From positions 3,734,208 through 3,798,207 of the forward strand of contig CM060203.1 of NCBI GenBank assembly GCA_030562195.1: 64,000 bases of DNA, written 5' to 3'. Positions 1-12,326 of the stretch are shown here, one piece after another (position 1 is the stretch's first letter; every line of letters starts with the position of its first letter). Origin of the DNA: Nipponacmea schrenckii (lineage: Eukaryota; Mollusca; Gastropoda; Lottiidae). The notes under the pieces were generated by a model. It ran no database searches, was not told where the DNA came from, and worked only from the letters and a program-made list of their open reading frames with translations. The translations under genes were made by a program, and so were the position numbers.

Positions 1-672
1 TTTATTGTAAAGACCACATTATGACTCTTGTTCAAATCTTCTCTGTGCCTAGCAACTAGCAATACAGATCAATAACCTATAGTAACCAGATGTAAAATTC
101 AATAACTTGTTTCGAGTAATATATTTAGCAGTCCTACCTTTTACTGCTTCTTATAAAGGCAAGTTTGAGGTGTGGGATAATGAGAGGGGTGGGAGTGTCG
201 AAATGCAAAGCTGGGTTAACCTTTTCCTCTCCGAATTAACACTAATGCTAGGGGGGTGGGGAGGTGAAGCTTTGTGAAGGGATTTTTTTTTCGGAGGCAA
301 TGAGCGGCTTTGTATTCTAGTATAGGAACAGATAATTTCAGTTAATATTATGTCGTTCTTTTAAGTCAGGCTATATTTTCACCTCTAAAGATTGCAGGGA
401 AAGCTTAAGATAATAGTCATACATGTAGCACTTTGTAAAGAGCAAAGGGGTATTTAAGTGGGTTTGACAAGTTTTAATTAACAATAATCTAATGATTTGG
501 GTTCATGACAGTGAGTTAAAACCCCCATGCGATGTGAAAAAGTTGTAAAGCCTCCTACAATATATCAGTGATGCCATGAATTCGTTTACAAATACTTATT
601 TAAAAGTATGTGTTCTTTTTATTTGGAATATCAAATCAACAACGGAACATAAACTTGTTTATAATGTTTCAG
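1..672. other. Intron or upstream sequence of the WD40 gene
   Basis: No coding exon could be supported here. The stretch is AT-rich and ends in the acceptor of the WD40 terminal exon, so it is most simply read as intron of that gene. Confidence 0.5.
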
Positions 673-894
673 GTGGTTGGCGGAAAGCTGTTCACGTCAT
701 CGTACGACGGAAGTGTAATGGTATGGGACTGTACGGGAATCAAAGATGATACAGTCTTCAACACCGACGAAGACAAAGAAAAATCCAAAGACAAGATCCA
801 AGAAATGGAGAAATTTGGTGGTGACGTCATTCCCGTGGATAACAACCAGAACAACCAATCGAACACACCTGAAAACAAAATAATGATAGAATAA
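673..894 (+). CDS. WD40-repeat protein, last coding exon (partial gene)
   Basis: A 3' terminal coding exon. It follows a good acceptor (ATAATGTTTCAG, ending at 672), is read in phase 0, and ends in TAA at 892-894. The peptide starts with one WD40 blade, GGKLFTSSYDGSVMVWDC, with the usual S-x-D-G-x-V-x-x-W-D pattern. A charged Lys/Asp/Glu/Asn-rich tail of about 45 residues follows, which is outside the propeller. The rest of the gene lies to the left of the window, so I cannot say which WD40 family it is; WD40 blades usually act as protein-interaction scaffolds. The tail has a short local duplication (ACCAATCGAA at about 854 and 895) overlapping the stop codon. Being a real exon is well supported by the acceptor and motif; the identity is open. 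Confidence 0.7.
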   Translation: MVGGKLFTSSYDGSVMVWDCTGIKDDTVFNTDEDKEKSKDKIQEMEKFGGDVIPVDNNQNNQSNTPENKIMIE

Positions 895-2259
895 CCAATC
901 GAATATACCCGAGACAAATATTATTTTGTTTGATGGTGAATTAATGCAAGGTTTTTGATGTATTTCATTCAATTTCATCTTTGAAAGTTTGATTTGATAG
1001 CAGATGCTTCTCGTTAAGTTTTATATTGGATAATTTGTAGCTTGATTAATTGAAGTTTAATGATTTGAAAGCTAAAGATAATTTAATTATCGGGTAGGCG
1101 TACCATTTAACCTATTTTTGATTTCTATTACTTATTGATTGTTGAATTTTGTCAATATATCTCAAGATTTGTTCTTTTAATGTATGTTCCGGGTTTATCT
1201 CCATTGACAAACATTGATTATGTCACTAAACCAAACATAACGAAACTTTATTTTACTGTGTCATAAAAATTAAGAGAAGGGTGGCTAAAGTGTGGATTTT
1301 ACATAACTAAAATTTGGATTTTGGTCCTTAAATATTGCACGCTCATACACTCTTATAATTTACCAGGAAAAATTCACCAAAATAACTGGCAACCAGACTG
1401 CTTTTATCATTTTTTAAACTTTGCTAATAGGCTCCATCGGACAGCAAGTATAAATCAGTGCCAGGCAAAATCAATTTAAGACTGACATACTCTTTCAGTC
1501 TATTGTTTTCCATTCAAAACATACATATTTAAGATTTACTACCTTATATACGACGCTTCTTTCCCCTTACGATTTTTTCGCATCTGTTGTGTTCTGTCAT
1601 CTGTGATATTCTTAAAAAAATTTAATATCCGTCCTATTTTCCCCTAGTGTCAATTTTACTATTCTTTAAGTAGACCCCATATATATCCGGATACACTACC
1701 CACATCTTTATATTTGAACGGGGGGTAACTCTTCGTAAGGGCGTATGATAAAAGTGTACGGATGACACACAAATACATTGTACAATATAACATCGACTGT
1801 TGTACTTCTCTAGACATGATAATGAGATTTTAAGATCGATAACATAATTTTCTATCTCCGTCCAATTTCCTCTGTGCAAACAGGATTTGCTAGATTTAGC
1901 ATTTAATAATGGCAACAAAAAAAAAACTGCTGTGTTTTATTTTTTTCGTTACTTATAGTTTTATTGTGGTATTTGATTGTCATTGACATGTTTTATGATA
2001 TATTTTGTACTATTTGAGGCTGAGGTCAAATTTTTTAAATAACGGCACCTTTACAGCCCAAATTTTAAAAATAAGGTGCCATGTGCCCTTTTCTTTCCAT
2101 TTTTCTGCTGTATTCAACTGCTGATAGGCCTAAGAATAATTATTCTTTGAATGGTGCAAATCGGAGAAAGTACCGATTAAAGTTGTATATTTTGGAACTG
2201 AAAAATAAAAATGAGTTTTTATATTTTTATCAAATGAAGTTCTTGAAATATTTCATCAA
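895..2259. other. 3' flank of the WD40 gene, intergenic
   Basis: Holds no supported gene. Positions 1427-1495 match, in inverted orientation, a segment at about 6396-6462, which marks a dispersed repeat. The remaining open frames are short, AT-rich and without recognisable motifs. Confidence 0.5.
1427..1495 (+). repeat. Dispersed repeat, copy 1 (inverted relative to copy 2)
   Basis: This segment, containing GACAGCAAGTATAAATCAGT followed by a GCCAGG core, reappears as its near-exact reverse complement at about 6396-6462, next to a shared GGCTCC/GGAGCC flank. Two inverted copies about 5 kb apart suggest a small mobile element such as a MITE or SINE fragment; the family is not identified. Confidence 0.6.
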
Positions 2260-3380
2260 ATTTATAAATTCTGCTGTATTCAATCGATATATCTACCGAT
2301 CGCTCTCGATATTCTCTAAAGAAAACGATATTTTAGTTAGTTTGAAATATCAATCGCGATCGATCTTTATATTCTGCTGTATTCAATCGATATATCTAAC
2401 GATTGCTCTCGATATTCTGCTGTCTTCAATCGATATATCTAACGATCGCTCTCGATATTCTCTAAAGAATTAGTATTTTAAAAAGTGATATATCAACCCG
2501 ATCGTCTCATATTCTGCTAATGAATACTAACGAGCTAAAATTTATTCATGATATATAAATGAACGATTCTTTTTATATTCTGCTGTATTCAATCGATATA
2601 TCTAAGTTTCGCTCTCGATATTCCTAAAAAAACGATATTTTAGTTAGTTGAAATATCAAACGCGATCGATATCTCATTAATAATATTACAAATGCTCGAT
2701 ATTTGCATTCAATCGATATATCTAAGTTTTATCGCTCTCGATTCTGTGTATATCTCTATCCAACTAGAAACGATATTTTAGTTAGTTTGAAATATCAATC
2801 GCGATCGATCTTTATATTCTGCTGTATTCAATCGATATATCTATGATCGCTCTCGATATTCTCTAAACAAAACGATATTTTAGTTAGTTTGAAATATCAA
2901 TCGCGATCGATCTTTATATTCTGCTGTATTCAATCGATATATCTATCGATTGCTCTCGATATTCTGCTGTCTTCAATCGATATATCTAACGATCGCTCTC
3001 GATATTCTGCTGTATTCAATCGATATATCTAACGATCGCTCTCGATATTCTCTAAACAAAACGATATTTTAGTTAGTTTGAAATATCAATCGCGATCGAT
3101 CTTTATATTCTGCTGTATTCAATCGATATATCTAACGATCGCTCTCGATATTCTCTAAACAAAACGATATTTTAGTTAGTTTGAAATATCAATCGCGATC
3201 GATCTCTATATTCTGCTAAACAATAACGATATTCTTAGATTAAAATCAACGATCGTCTCGATATTCTGCTGTATTCAATCGATATATCTAACGATCGCTC
3301 TCGATATTCTCTAAACAAAACGATATTTTAGTTAGTTTGAAATATCAATCGCGATCGATCTCTATATTCTGCTGTATTTA
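2260..3380. repeat. Tandem satellite, unit about 103 bp with shorter variants
   Basis: A phrase beginning CTGCTGTATTCAATCGATAT recurs near 2271, 2371, 2580, 2819, 2922, 3009, 3112 and 3268. Two clean intervals (2819 to 2922 and 3009 to 3112) are 103 bp. A shorter 87-bp unit (2922 to 3009) lacks part of the second half. Each unit combines ATCGATATATC, CGCTCTCGATATTC, ACGATATTTTAGTTAGTTTG and AATATCAATCGCGATCGATC, so it is rich in TCGA and GATC palindromes. Copies in the middle (about 2510-2760) are more decayed than those at 2810-3370, consistent with recent homogenisation of the right part. An open frame running through it is a by-product of the repeat. Confidence 0.9.
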
Positions 3381-4916
3381 AACTGCTGATTGTTTATTAT
3401 TAGTTTTTACCATGTTTTCTGTAAATATGATCTGTGATTTGTTATACAATGTTTTCTTTATTATATCAAGTTTAATGTTTGTTGTTTTTTTTAGTGATCC
3501 TTGATTCATTGGGTTCAAAAAAGGTGTACTTGCCCCTGTATACCGTGTACATGTCCTGCCTGACACCTGTAATTACTTTGGATGATGACGACAGACATAA
3601 AATCATACATGGTTATTTAAGATTTGAAACTTCTTTTTGAGTCATACCACCTCTTATAATGGACTCAAAATCTAAAGTTTTAAACTTGGTCAATAAGAGT
3701 AAATATTAATAAATTGGTGCCATGACTATAGAATCTCTGTAAAGCATGATATATCCATTTAACTAAGTAAATTTGAAAAACGCCGATAAATGTGTTGCAA
3801 AATTACTAAATTTAATGGATTATTACTTAGTTTTGTGGATTTATTGGATTATAGAGGGATTCTGTCGTATAGTTCTGACACCAGGTTAGTCCAATGATGA
3901 AATTGTTTCAGTTTTTTGTTCATCCTAAGAGGTAACATACCTTTAAGCTTCGGTATATCGAGCTATTCATAGTAGCCTACTATGGCGTACTATTCTTAGG
4001 GATTTATTCTTAACATAATTTTGAAATTGTAAAGTCAGCAATTTTAACGGAAGTGAAGGTGTAAATAGTTCATGTTTATATTAATTGATTTCAATATTTG
4101 TTCAATAGCTTTTTCATTATTGATTCAAAAGTCTTTCTGGTCTTGGTGGGTTTTGTCCCTGGAAACTCTGAGCTGCAGGAAGGGAATCTTTTATATATTT
4201 GACCTGAATAATAATTTATCCATGCTTATCTGTTCATAGGCTTAGTTATTGTTGTTTATTAAATTATATGGTAATTATTCCCTTGTCTGTGATATTAGCT
4301 AAATGTTACTTAAAATAATTTGTTCTTAACATAAAACCTCAGAACACCCATCATGCCTATTTTGAATCAGCTGAAATATTTATGTTAAGCATACCTACTG
4401 AGCTGTGTACAATGAAGGATATGCTAGAAAAATATATTTCCTTTGGTTGAAAACGAGGAATAACAAAGTTATTTTGTGTGTAATGAGGAAATTTAAGTCA
4501 GGATGGCGATTTATACACACAGTCGGTAATAACTATGCGGTGTGATTTAAGGAAATTGATATAGGGACGTTATAATTTTTACCTGTCATGTGATGTGTTA
4601 TAATCACAAACTGTAGTAAGTCACATGGTAACCTATAGCGGAAAACTTATGATGTGTACTGTAAGGATATAAGTCAACTGGTTATTGTATTGCCATAGTC
4701 GATGTAACTTACTCAATTGTATTTTAATCAAATAAGTGTTTATTGTTTTATCTATGCACTTGTTACTTTATTCTGTTTGTTGTCTAGAATTTTAAACATC
4801 ATAAATAATTATATTTCTTAAACGGTCTTCTTAATTTATTACGTATGCTTAGTTAGCGTCGGACAAGAAAGTAACAACCATATTTTACAAGGATAACAAC
4901 TTAGGTTCACAAGTCC

Positions 4917-5050
4917 TACGTGACAGGGATCCTTTCTACCAGCTTGTTCTTGGCCAAACCTCTTGGCATTGATCTTTTCCGGATTATCCATACCCATGTA
5001 CAGCTGGGTGGACTGGAATAATGAGTGAAGATGACTTACGCAAGGTCATC
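4917..5050 (+). repeat. Dispersed SINE-like repeat, copy 1
   Basis: This stretch runs from the CTACGTGACAGGGATCC area through TTCCGGATTATCCATACCC and ACAGCTGGGTGGACTGGAAT to AAGGTCATCGGAC. It shares order and most bases with 19418-19550 inside a CWC22 intron, in the same orientation. The copies differ by scattered substitutions and small indels, as expected of an old transposed short element. No tRNA-like A/B boxes were confirmed, so SINE is a working label. Confidence 0.65.
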
Positions 5051-6395
5051 GGACAATGCAGTAAGTTTCACTGCTTAGCATGAAACAAGAAACATCATGC
5101 AATGAGCAATGTTAAAAAATGTGTCTCAGACTTGCAGTGATTTCTCACTTAATATATCAAGGGCAATAACTCCTATGATAACAGACAAATAGAGTTTATT
5201 AAGTAATTTTTTTTTTACAATATTCATTTTTTAATATTTTTTTTTTAAATTTAACAATTTAATTTCCATTATAATAATACATCAATACTGTTCAACTTAA
5301 TCATCAATCCTCAGAGTTCTTTAATAATATGTACAGAGCCTGTAGGCAAGGTAGGGGTAATTTACAGCTATAAAAGGGATTCAGAAGATTTTCTAGTTTT
5401 TTTAAAAAAGTGTAAAACGTATACAGATAGCTTTTATTCTGTAGTTTCTGAAATTCTAGAAATTCTCTGGCAATACAAGCTGTCTAAATACCACACATAT
5501 ACATACTAGAAAACTCTTATCTCAGACTATCCCTTTGACAGGACTTGGTTTCAAACTATTGTTAATCAATTTTGTCTATATAATTGAGCACTTCCATTTT
5601 TGGGGTATTTTATCACAAATGTGCTATGATATACAATGTAATTAAAACATGATGTTATATAAAAATAGAAAACAAACTAAAAATTTACACATGAAGTAAA
5701 AATATTGCTGAATATTAACAATACAAAGTTTATGAATTATGACCTAAATAAAGTGTCTATAATCAATATATTTTATTCCAACTCTTTATATCAACTCATT
5801 AACTACCTTTCCTTTAATGTATTCGGCAACACTTATCTTATTTCATTCCTATTACTGACTTTAATATTCCTGTAATTCTAGAATATCACAGACACATTTG
5901 GCTTGAATGCCATTATAGTATAAGTTTATCTGGTTTTAATGACACCACTGACATGAGCTAAGAATAGGAATGATACAAATATAATGTCCCTGATTCAGAA
6001 AGAGCTAGAAAATCTCTTTGCTAACACTTTTCACAGAAATTCCCTCATAAATTATAACTTAAATATTTTTAATTAAATAATTATCAACTCGTTAATTAAA
6101 CTCCTTCACCTAATTGCTTAAATTATTAGAATTACATTAATACATATTGAGACAATTTTTACCATAATTAACAATAAAAATACCTTTAATAATAAATAAT
6201 ATTATTAGCTATGTGGACTCCCTTAAAGCAATGCAGAGTTCATATACTAAGACACAAATTTATAGTAGGTTTCCTAGAAGAGTCAGTATGACCTGTCACT
6301 CTAGTGACATCTGACACAATAGGCTACTTATTATTGTAGTGCTCTAATTCAATGAGAACTGCACTAAACTCCAGTTCACAAGGAAGAAGTCTCAT

Positions 6396-6462
6396 GTATG
6401 TCAGTCTTAAATTGATTTTACCTGGCACTGACTTATACTTGCTGTCAGGTGGAGCCTATTTG
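6396..6462 (-). repeat. Dispersed repeat, copy 2 (inverted)
   Basis: Near-exact reverse complement of 1427-1495, including CCTGGC followed by ACTGACTTATACTTGCTGTC and the GGAGCC flank. It lies in the 3' flank of CDC6. Confidence 0.6.
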
Positions 6463-6836
6463 CAAACAGTCATTTTGGCATGACTGCAATTCATGACTGG
6501 CATATAGAGTCAAATCAACAGCCATGTTTTGCCAACATCTTTTTATAATATTAGCCTATCATATTGCATGCCATGAACCAATCAGTTTAGTCCTTTATTC
6601 ATTTTTTTCAGAAACAAAAATGGAAATACTGTTTTGTGTTCAGTAAGATAAAATGCCATATTGCACTTGAGATTTTTAAAATCAAACACCCTTAAGAAAT
6701 CTTATTTTGCCAACAGCTTCGCCACGTTCAATCAAACAAAACAACATTCCTATTTTGAAGTAAGTTTGAAAGATTTAAATCTCTCTAGCAGATTAGTTCA
6801 AGCAGTAACCACTCTTTCTCAGACCATCTCTCTTAT

Positions 6837-6842
6837 TTTATT
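6837..6842 (-). promoter_or_regulatory. Polyadenylation signal of CDC6
   Basis: AATAAA on the minus strand (TTTATT on the plus strand), about 20 bases after the CDC6 stop codon. It is the nearest canonical signal downstream of the gene; cleavage would fall shortly after it. Confidence 0.5.
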
Positions 6843-6861
6843 TCCTTGACAGTCCGTCATT

Positions 6862-9800
6862 TTAAAGACCATCTTGTAAAATGGTAGAGATGAGTATTTT
6901 ATCCTGTAAAGCATGTTCTAATTCTTTTTCATCTAGCTTTAAACTGACCTATAGAAGACAAGAAAGAATGGAAGATAAATAAATGGAAACAAATAACAAA
7001 ATAAAAGTTATTTGCTGGCAAGGAGTGGAATATAGGCTAATTTAAAATGCACCCTCTTGAGTTAATTTCAAATTTTGAATTGTTTTCTCTTTTTAAGTAA
7101 TACTGTAATTACCTTAGCTAATCTGGCTTCTTTAGCTTTCTTAAGACCCATTAAACCTCTAGACTCTAACAATTCACATAAACTGTAGAATTCAGTCTGG
7201 TCGATTGGGGCTATCTGACGTTTGGCACACAATTTACGGTAGGTTTCATGAAGCTACAATAGAAACGACCAAATAAATTAAACCCTACACTAAAGAGAGA
7301 CATCTATAACATCCATTTTAAATATCTAATTGGATGTATTTTTCCGAATTAATATAATACAACAGTGATAAATTCTGGAGAGTTTATGTAAAAATCTGAA
7401 ATATGATTTATTTTTTGTAGAATTTTGTTCTATCCACCATGCATTCAAATACATCTATTAACTATGGACTTCTTTCACATTGTTATAATAAACAAAGACA
7501 AAAACTCAGCATTTCTCACCTTTCCCATGGCAACCTCTTTAGCTTTCCCAGTTTTAAGCATTAACAACAAAGAACATGTGACTAATTTCTGTTGTAATGG
7601 TACGGTTTCTTCTTGCTGATTGGCTGTTTTAACACCAGTGCCGTAAACTTCTGAGATCACTCGCGATATTTGCATCACACCAATTTTCTTTGTGATGCCA
7701 TTTCCACCACTATCACAGCCTTTGGAAAAAATAATTTAGATGAAAAATAATTCTAATCAAGTTGAAGCCATGGGAGAATTGCCAAGAAACTATGTTACAG
7801 GATACAAGGACTTTGTTAGGAGAAGAATCAAAATATAGGATTGGAGATAAAAAAAGTTACTATTTATGGTCAATGATTATTGTATTTTTTCAGAAAATAA
7901 CTAAATACTATTACTTTAGTGCAATCTGTAATATTTACTAAAGGATTAGTAAAGTACAGAAGTCTAGCAAAACATAAATGAAATAAAGTGAAACCTACCT
8001 TTAGCTTTGAGAATTTGCTGACCTCGGATTTCAGCTTCTACTAATTCTACAGACCTCCGACATACATCTAGAGCCTTTCTCATATCACCAGCTACAGCAG
8101 ATACTTTCCTAGCACAGAATTGTATAGCACTAGCTTCCATAACACACATTCCTGAATCCTCTAACTGCAAATATACCAATCATAATAGGAAATGTCATAC
8201 TTTCAAATGTCAATTGCGTTTCTTGAACATTTCAGAAACATCACAAAAGGATTTGGAAAAAGGTTTGCTATATTTGCACCATTGCCAAGGACATTAAAAA
8301 GCTTTGTGATAGTGACGTCATATAAAATGAGGAATCTGTTACTATAGCAAAAACATTACATTACAGTCAAAACTAGTTCCCAATACAGACATAATGCAAC
8401 AAATACATCATTCTCATTTATATATGAATTTTCCTAAAAAGTTGTCACCATTTGTTTCAAACGATGAAGTAAAACCACACAACAAATGATAAACTGCACA
8501 AGAACAAGATTTCTAAATTCATATGAGTAGAATCTTCATATAATAGTTATGAAAATTAAACATAACTCATAAACATTACCTTTTTTAATCTGTCCTGTAT
8601 CACAGTAGCGATCTGTTCTCGACTATAGGGAGCAAAGTTCAATAATTGAGGTTTACATTTAGGTTGAGCTTGAAGTCGTGGTAATATTCTATCTGTTAAA
8701 TCTAATGCATTGGCTATACCTACAAAAATAAATACAGTGTTTTAGATTCAAGACATGTATTCAAACCCAAAATTGAAAGTAAGAAGATAATCAACACCCT
8801 TAGAACAACAACAAGTTTGAGCAATGAGTTTGTCTAAAATATTCATACAATGAAAGCGTTGTGTAATAAAACACAAATGAGACTACGTTGTTTAAGATAA
8901 ATAATTCCAACTAGTAAGACATTTTCCTTACCTATTAAGATTAGTTTGGAATTTGGTAAAGTGGGCCATTCAAATATTGTATATAAAACTTCTTGACTTT
9001 TACTATCTAGTTGGTCAATCTCATCTAATACTAGTATACTGAAAATATACAGATATTCATTTCAAATGTGGCTTTTTACAGACAGTTCATGTTTACAATT
9101 ACAATGAGCAATGAGCAACAATCTACAATCTTCATTTATTGTAATCCTTAGATTTGAAGGTACTCAAGGTCTTTTCTACTATTTGCCAGGTTAGATCCGA
9201 TGTCTTGCTCCAGTCAGCATAATTATGAAAGTTGAACTTTATAAGGAATTATACTTCTATCTACTTACATGCTTGACTTACTGGTTGTAAGACATTTTTC
9301 CATGCTGCGTGTTGGATCACGTTTACCAGTTAAAGCCTTCCCTGTTATTTCTTGATACAATTTTTTAAACACTGTTGCTGAATCTTTCACCATCATACAG
9401 TTTAAATAACAAATTTTACATGGGTAAGATTCCTGCAAAAAATGACAAAATTTGTGAACAAATAGAATAAAGACAACAACTGTAACTTCATATTTACTTA
9501 AGTCTTCAATGATCATTTAAAACAAAAAAAATGTGTTATTGTAGTTTGATTTTAGTGCTTTATCTGAAGACATGTAAATATTCATTGCTAGTTTAAAATA
9601 GCATTTGAGTATAGTTATTGTACAGAAGACACACAAGAATATTATATAATGTTCTTACAAGTTCTTATCAATTAAATATCCACATATATTCACCAATGTT
9701 CACATACCAAATAGAAGCAAATCTCTAATACAGATTGAAGATCAAATAAATCAAATAAAGAAAAAATATTTACAGCCCAGATGATAAAACATACCTTAAC

Positions 9801-11609
9801 ATCGTCTATAATATGTAGTAAAGCTGCTGTTTTTCCTGTACCAGGAGCACCTGATATATACAGACTTCCTGCCGATTTCTTTTCTAAATTCCCTTCTAAA
9901 AAGTCAGTAATCTCCCCTACTTCTTTCTCACGACACACAAGACGTTCTGGTTTGGCTGTGTGTAAAGACTGTTTGACTAGATTGTAAGCAGGATCTACAA
10001 AACCCAAAAAATTAATTGACAAGGGCTTATTTTATGGAATCAATATTGTTTGGATATTACATTTTTATCTGGACAGCAGACTGGCAATGGGAATGTACTC
10101 TAATTGTATCTGAAACATTTTTTTTTTAATTCATTCTTGTCTAAGGGTTAAACCTTCACTGATAGTCTAACATATTCAAGTCGTGCCAAAAAAGATTCCT
10201 GGAACAAGGGTAGATTTCCAAAGACTCAAGATAATAAGAAAGAGTACTTACTCGTGGATCTTTTGGTTTTAGGAGATGTGATTTCTTCAGTTACATGCTT
10301 TATGGTTTTAGATTTGGATTTACTTGGAGAATTAAAATTAATCTGTCGACACTTTGAGGGTGACGCTGACAGTGCTGCTCCATTCTCTTTTACAGGTGAT
10401 ACCAATGCAAGTCGTTTCTTTGGTGACGTAATGTTATTTTCTTTCATTGGAGAGCTCAGGAGACGTAAATGCTTTGATGGTGACCCAAGCTGATTTTCTT
10501 TGAGAGGAGAGTTTAATAATGGTTGACGCTTTGATGGCGATTTAAGTTGGTTTTCTTTGACAGGAGAGCTCAACATCTGAAGCCTTCGTTTAGTAGGAGA
10601 GCAATCTCGGATTACAGAAAGGTTTTCTTTAATTGGTGAATTGAGTAATAAATTTCGTCGTTTTGAAGGTGTTAAATCATTGTTGATGACCATTCTGCCG
10701 TTTTTTGATGGAGAAGTCAGCTGGGTCAATTTTAATTCAGAACCTAAAATAAAATTTCCAAAAATCTATATCCTGGTTTGGAAAACCTAAAAAGCCAGTT
10801 TTAATGTAGAAAGATGTGTTTGTTTATTGCAATTAATATTTTTGAGATATAAAATCATGCAAGAGTGCAAATCATTTTAGAAATTAAGAAAAGAATTTGT
10901 ACCCTCTACCTTACTGAACAGGAGAAAGTCAATAGACTAGATTCTAGAACAGCTGATATACCTCAATGCTATGAACAATATTTGAATTGCTACTCAAATT
11001 ACAGCCTTAAAAAAACATACCAATGATATTGCTGTTGTCTTTCCGGGGTGAAAGAATTGGGTATTTATCTATCAGTGAAGATTTGCTGGGTGTTTCACGT
11101 GATGATGTTTTGACTACCTCCTTTTTCTTTTTACTAGGTGAACATGGTGCTGAAGGTTTAACAGGAGAGTTGGGCTCTGATTCTGAAAATAATACTACAT
11201 AACATCAAAAACAATCAGTCATCAGAATTCTAGTAAACGAAGAGATAATGATATTTCACCTTGTAGCTTTTAACTATTATAGTGTGTTGGTATTTTTCAA
11301 TAGAAATGCTATTACCGTTATTTTATTATCAATGTTATACAAATACCATGTAAATTTTTATCATACAATATATTAATTTGATTGAACACTTTATCACCGG
11401 CATTTGTCAAGAGTGGAGCTAGCTGTACCTGAACTAGATCTCTTCTTAGGAGACGAAATGATGTCTTCATTTTTCTTGCTTCTTAGCCTCCGCCTTTCAC
11501 TGCGACCTGAACTTTTCTTTAAATCATTTTCTGTTTCAACCAACTTCTTGCTGGTCAGTCGTGAACTTTTCCGGACTTTAAAATCTAATTTTCTCTGAAT
11601 GGTTGTCAT
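6862..11609 (-). CDS. CDC6: CDC6, replication-licensing AAA+ ATPase
   Basis: CDC6 binds the origin recognition complex and loads MCM helicase in G1. Coding exons on the minus strand: 11609-11429, 11182-11021, 10743-10252, 9994-9795, 9432-9269, 9038-8932, 8719-8580, 8164-7999, 7719-7520, 7253-7113, 6948-6862, giving about 679 residues against about 560 in human. Walker A GAPGTGKT lies at 327-334, Walker B VLDEID near 403-408, then sensor and lid sequence (IQFCARKVSAVAGDMRKALD) and a winged-helix C-terminus ending ILQDGL. The start is the first ATG after acceptor CTATGCTTGCAG, so a non-coding exon lies upstream. For exon 1 the donor CAG|GTACAG was chosen over a later GT because only it keeps frame. 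The extra length is N-terminal: five KEN boxes (153, 177, 196, 215, 233) interleaved with SPxK CDK sites. Confidence 0.95.
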
Positions 11610-12055
11610 GTTTAAAATCTGCAAGCATAGAATTTAAATATTATTCAAGCATAGACGTGTCAATTGTCTAGTTTGAGGTAGTTTTATAATGCCACCTGTC
11701 TTCTTGTACTTCAGAAGGCTTTCTTGGCAAGTATATTCCATTTCATAGTGGATATTGCTAATACAATACTAGGCTATTTTAAGATCAGGACAAAATAAGT
11801 TCTTTATCCTTACTCTGATAATTGCTCTCGGAAAGAGATAGAAAATATCGGCACTGCAAGTTTGGATATATAGGCCTATGCTGTATGGAGGAAGGAGGAA
11901 ACCACTGCATCCCGCTGTATGTATAGTTAGTGGATTTACAACAAAAACAAGCCGGTGACTGCCTAATAAAAAGGTCTGTTTCTTGGTGATATCACGGCCG
12001 ATTGCTTTAAAATCGTAATGGAAAATGCATCAACATTTATAGAAATAATTACAAT

Positions 12056-12062
12056 ACTCACA
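12056..12062 (-). other. Splice donor of the non-coding first exon of CDC6
   Basis: GTGAGT on the minus strand follows base 12062. The first coding exon of CDC6 opens with a good acceptor nine bases before its ATG, so an untranslated exon must exist. This donor is the best upstream candidate, and it would place the start site near 12100, just downstream (on the minus strand) of the E2F-like site. Confidence 0.45.
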
Positions 12063-12148
12063 ACAAAGCACTATTTAGTTTTTCTTTTAGTTTTTTTACT
12101 TTAAAGGTTATCAATTTTTGTGTGAAAAGTTCAGCTGTACGCCGTATG

Positions 12149-12183
12149 TTGGCGGGAATGATTAGAGGCTCGACTCTGATTGG
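12149..12183. promoter_or_regulatory. Shared CDC6 / CWC22 promoter: E2F-like site and CCAAT box
   Basis: TTGGCGGGAA at 12149-12158 matches the classical E2F/DP site. ATTGG at 12179-12183 is a CCAAT box read on the minus strand, upstream of the E2F site in the CDC6 direction. Both lie in a gap of about 265 bases between the inferred CDC6 first exon and the CWC22 start. E2F control of CDC6 is well known in animals, so the site is where it would be expected. Confidence 0.6.
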
Positions 12184-12326
12184 TTAAAAATATCAAATAC
12201 CTGTGTCCGGTCCTACACTTCCGGTTATGGCAGTTTCCGGCAAGGTTTTCTTGTCGTTATAAAATATTATTGCAAAATAAGAGGGAACTCATTTTATTCT
12301 AACAATAATATTTTTTAAAAAGAACT

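Larger units (their letters stand above)
3381..6836. other. Intergenic region between the satellite and CDC6
   Basis: Strongly AT-rich. It contains the two dispersed-repeat copies annotated at 4917-5050 and 6396-6462. I see no exon with convincing splice sites or protein motifs. The right edge is the 3' flank of CDC6. Confidence 0.5.

Noticed and set aside
2081..2473. Open frame of 130 codons on the plus strand
   Set aside because: It runs through the tandem satellite and encodes only its repeat; no splice sites or motif.
11394..11428. Continuation of CDC6 exon 1 to a later GT at 11397-11396
   Set aside because: That donor puts exon 2 out of frame; CAG|GTACAG at 11429 keeps frame and fits the consensus better.
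12227..12244. Alternative CWC22 start at 12227 (ATGGCAGTTTCCGGCAAG)
   Set aside because: The donor after it leaves phase 0, but the next exon needs two bases from its predecessor; 12327 satisfies this.
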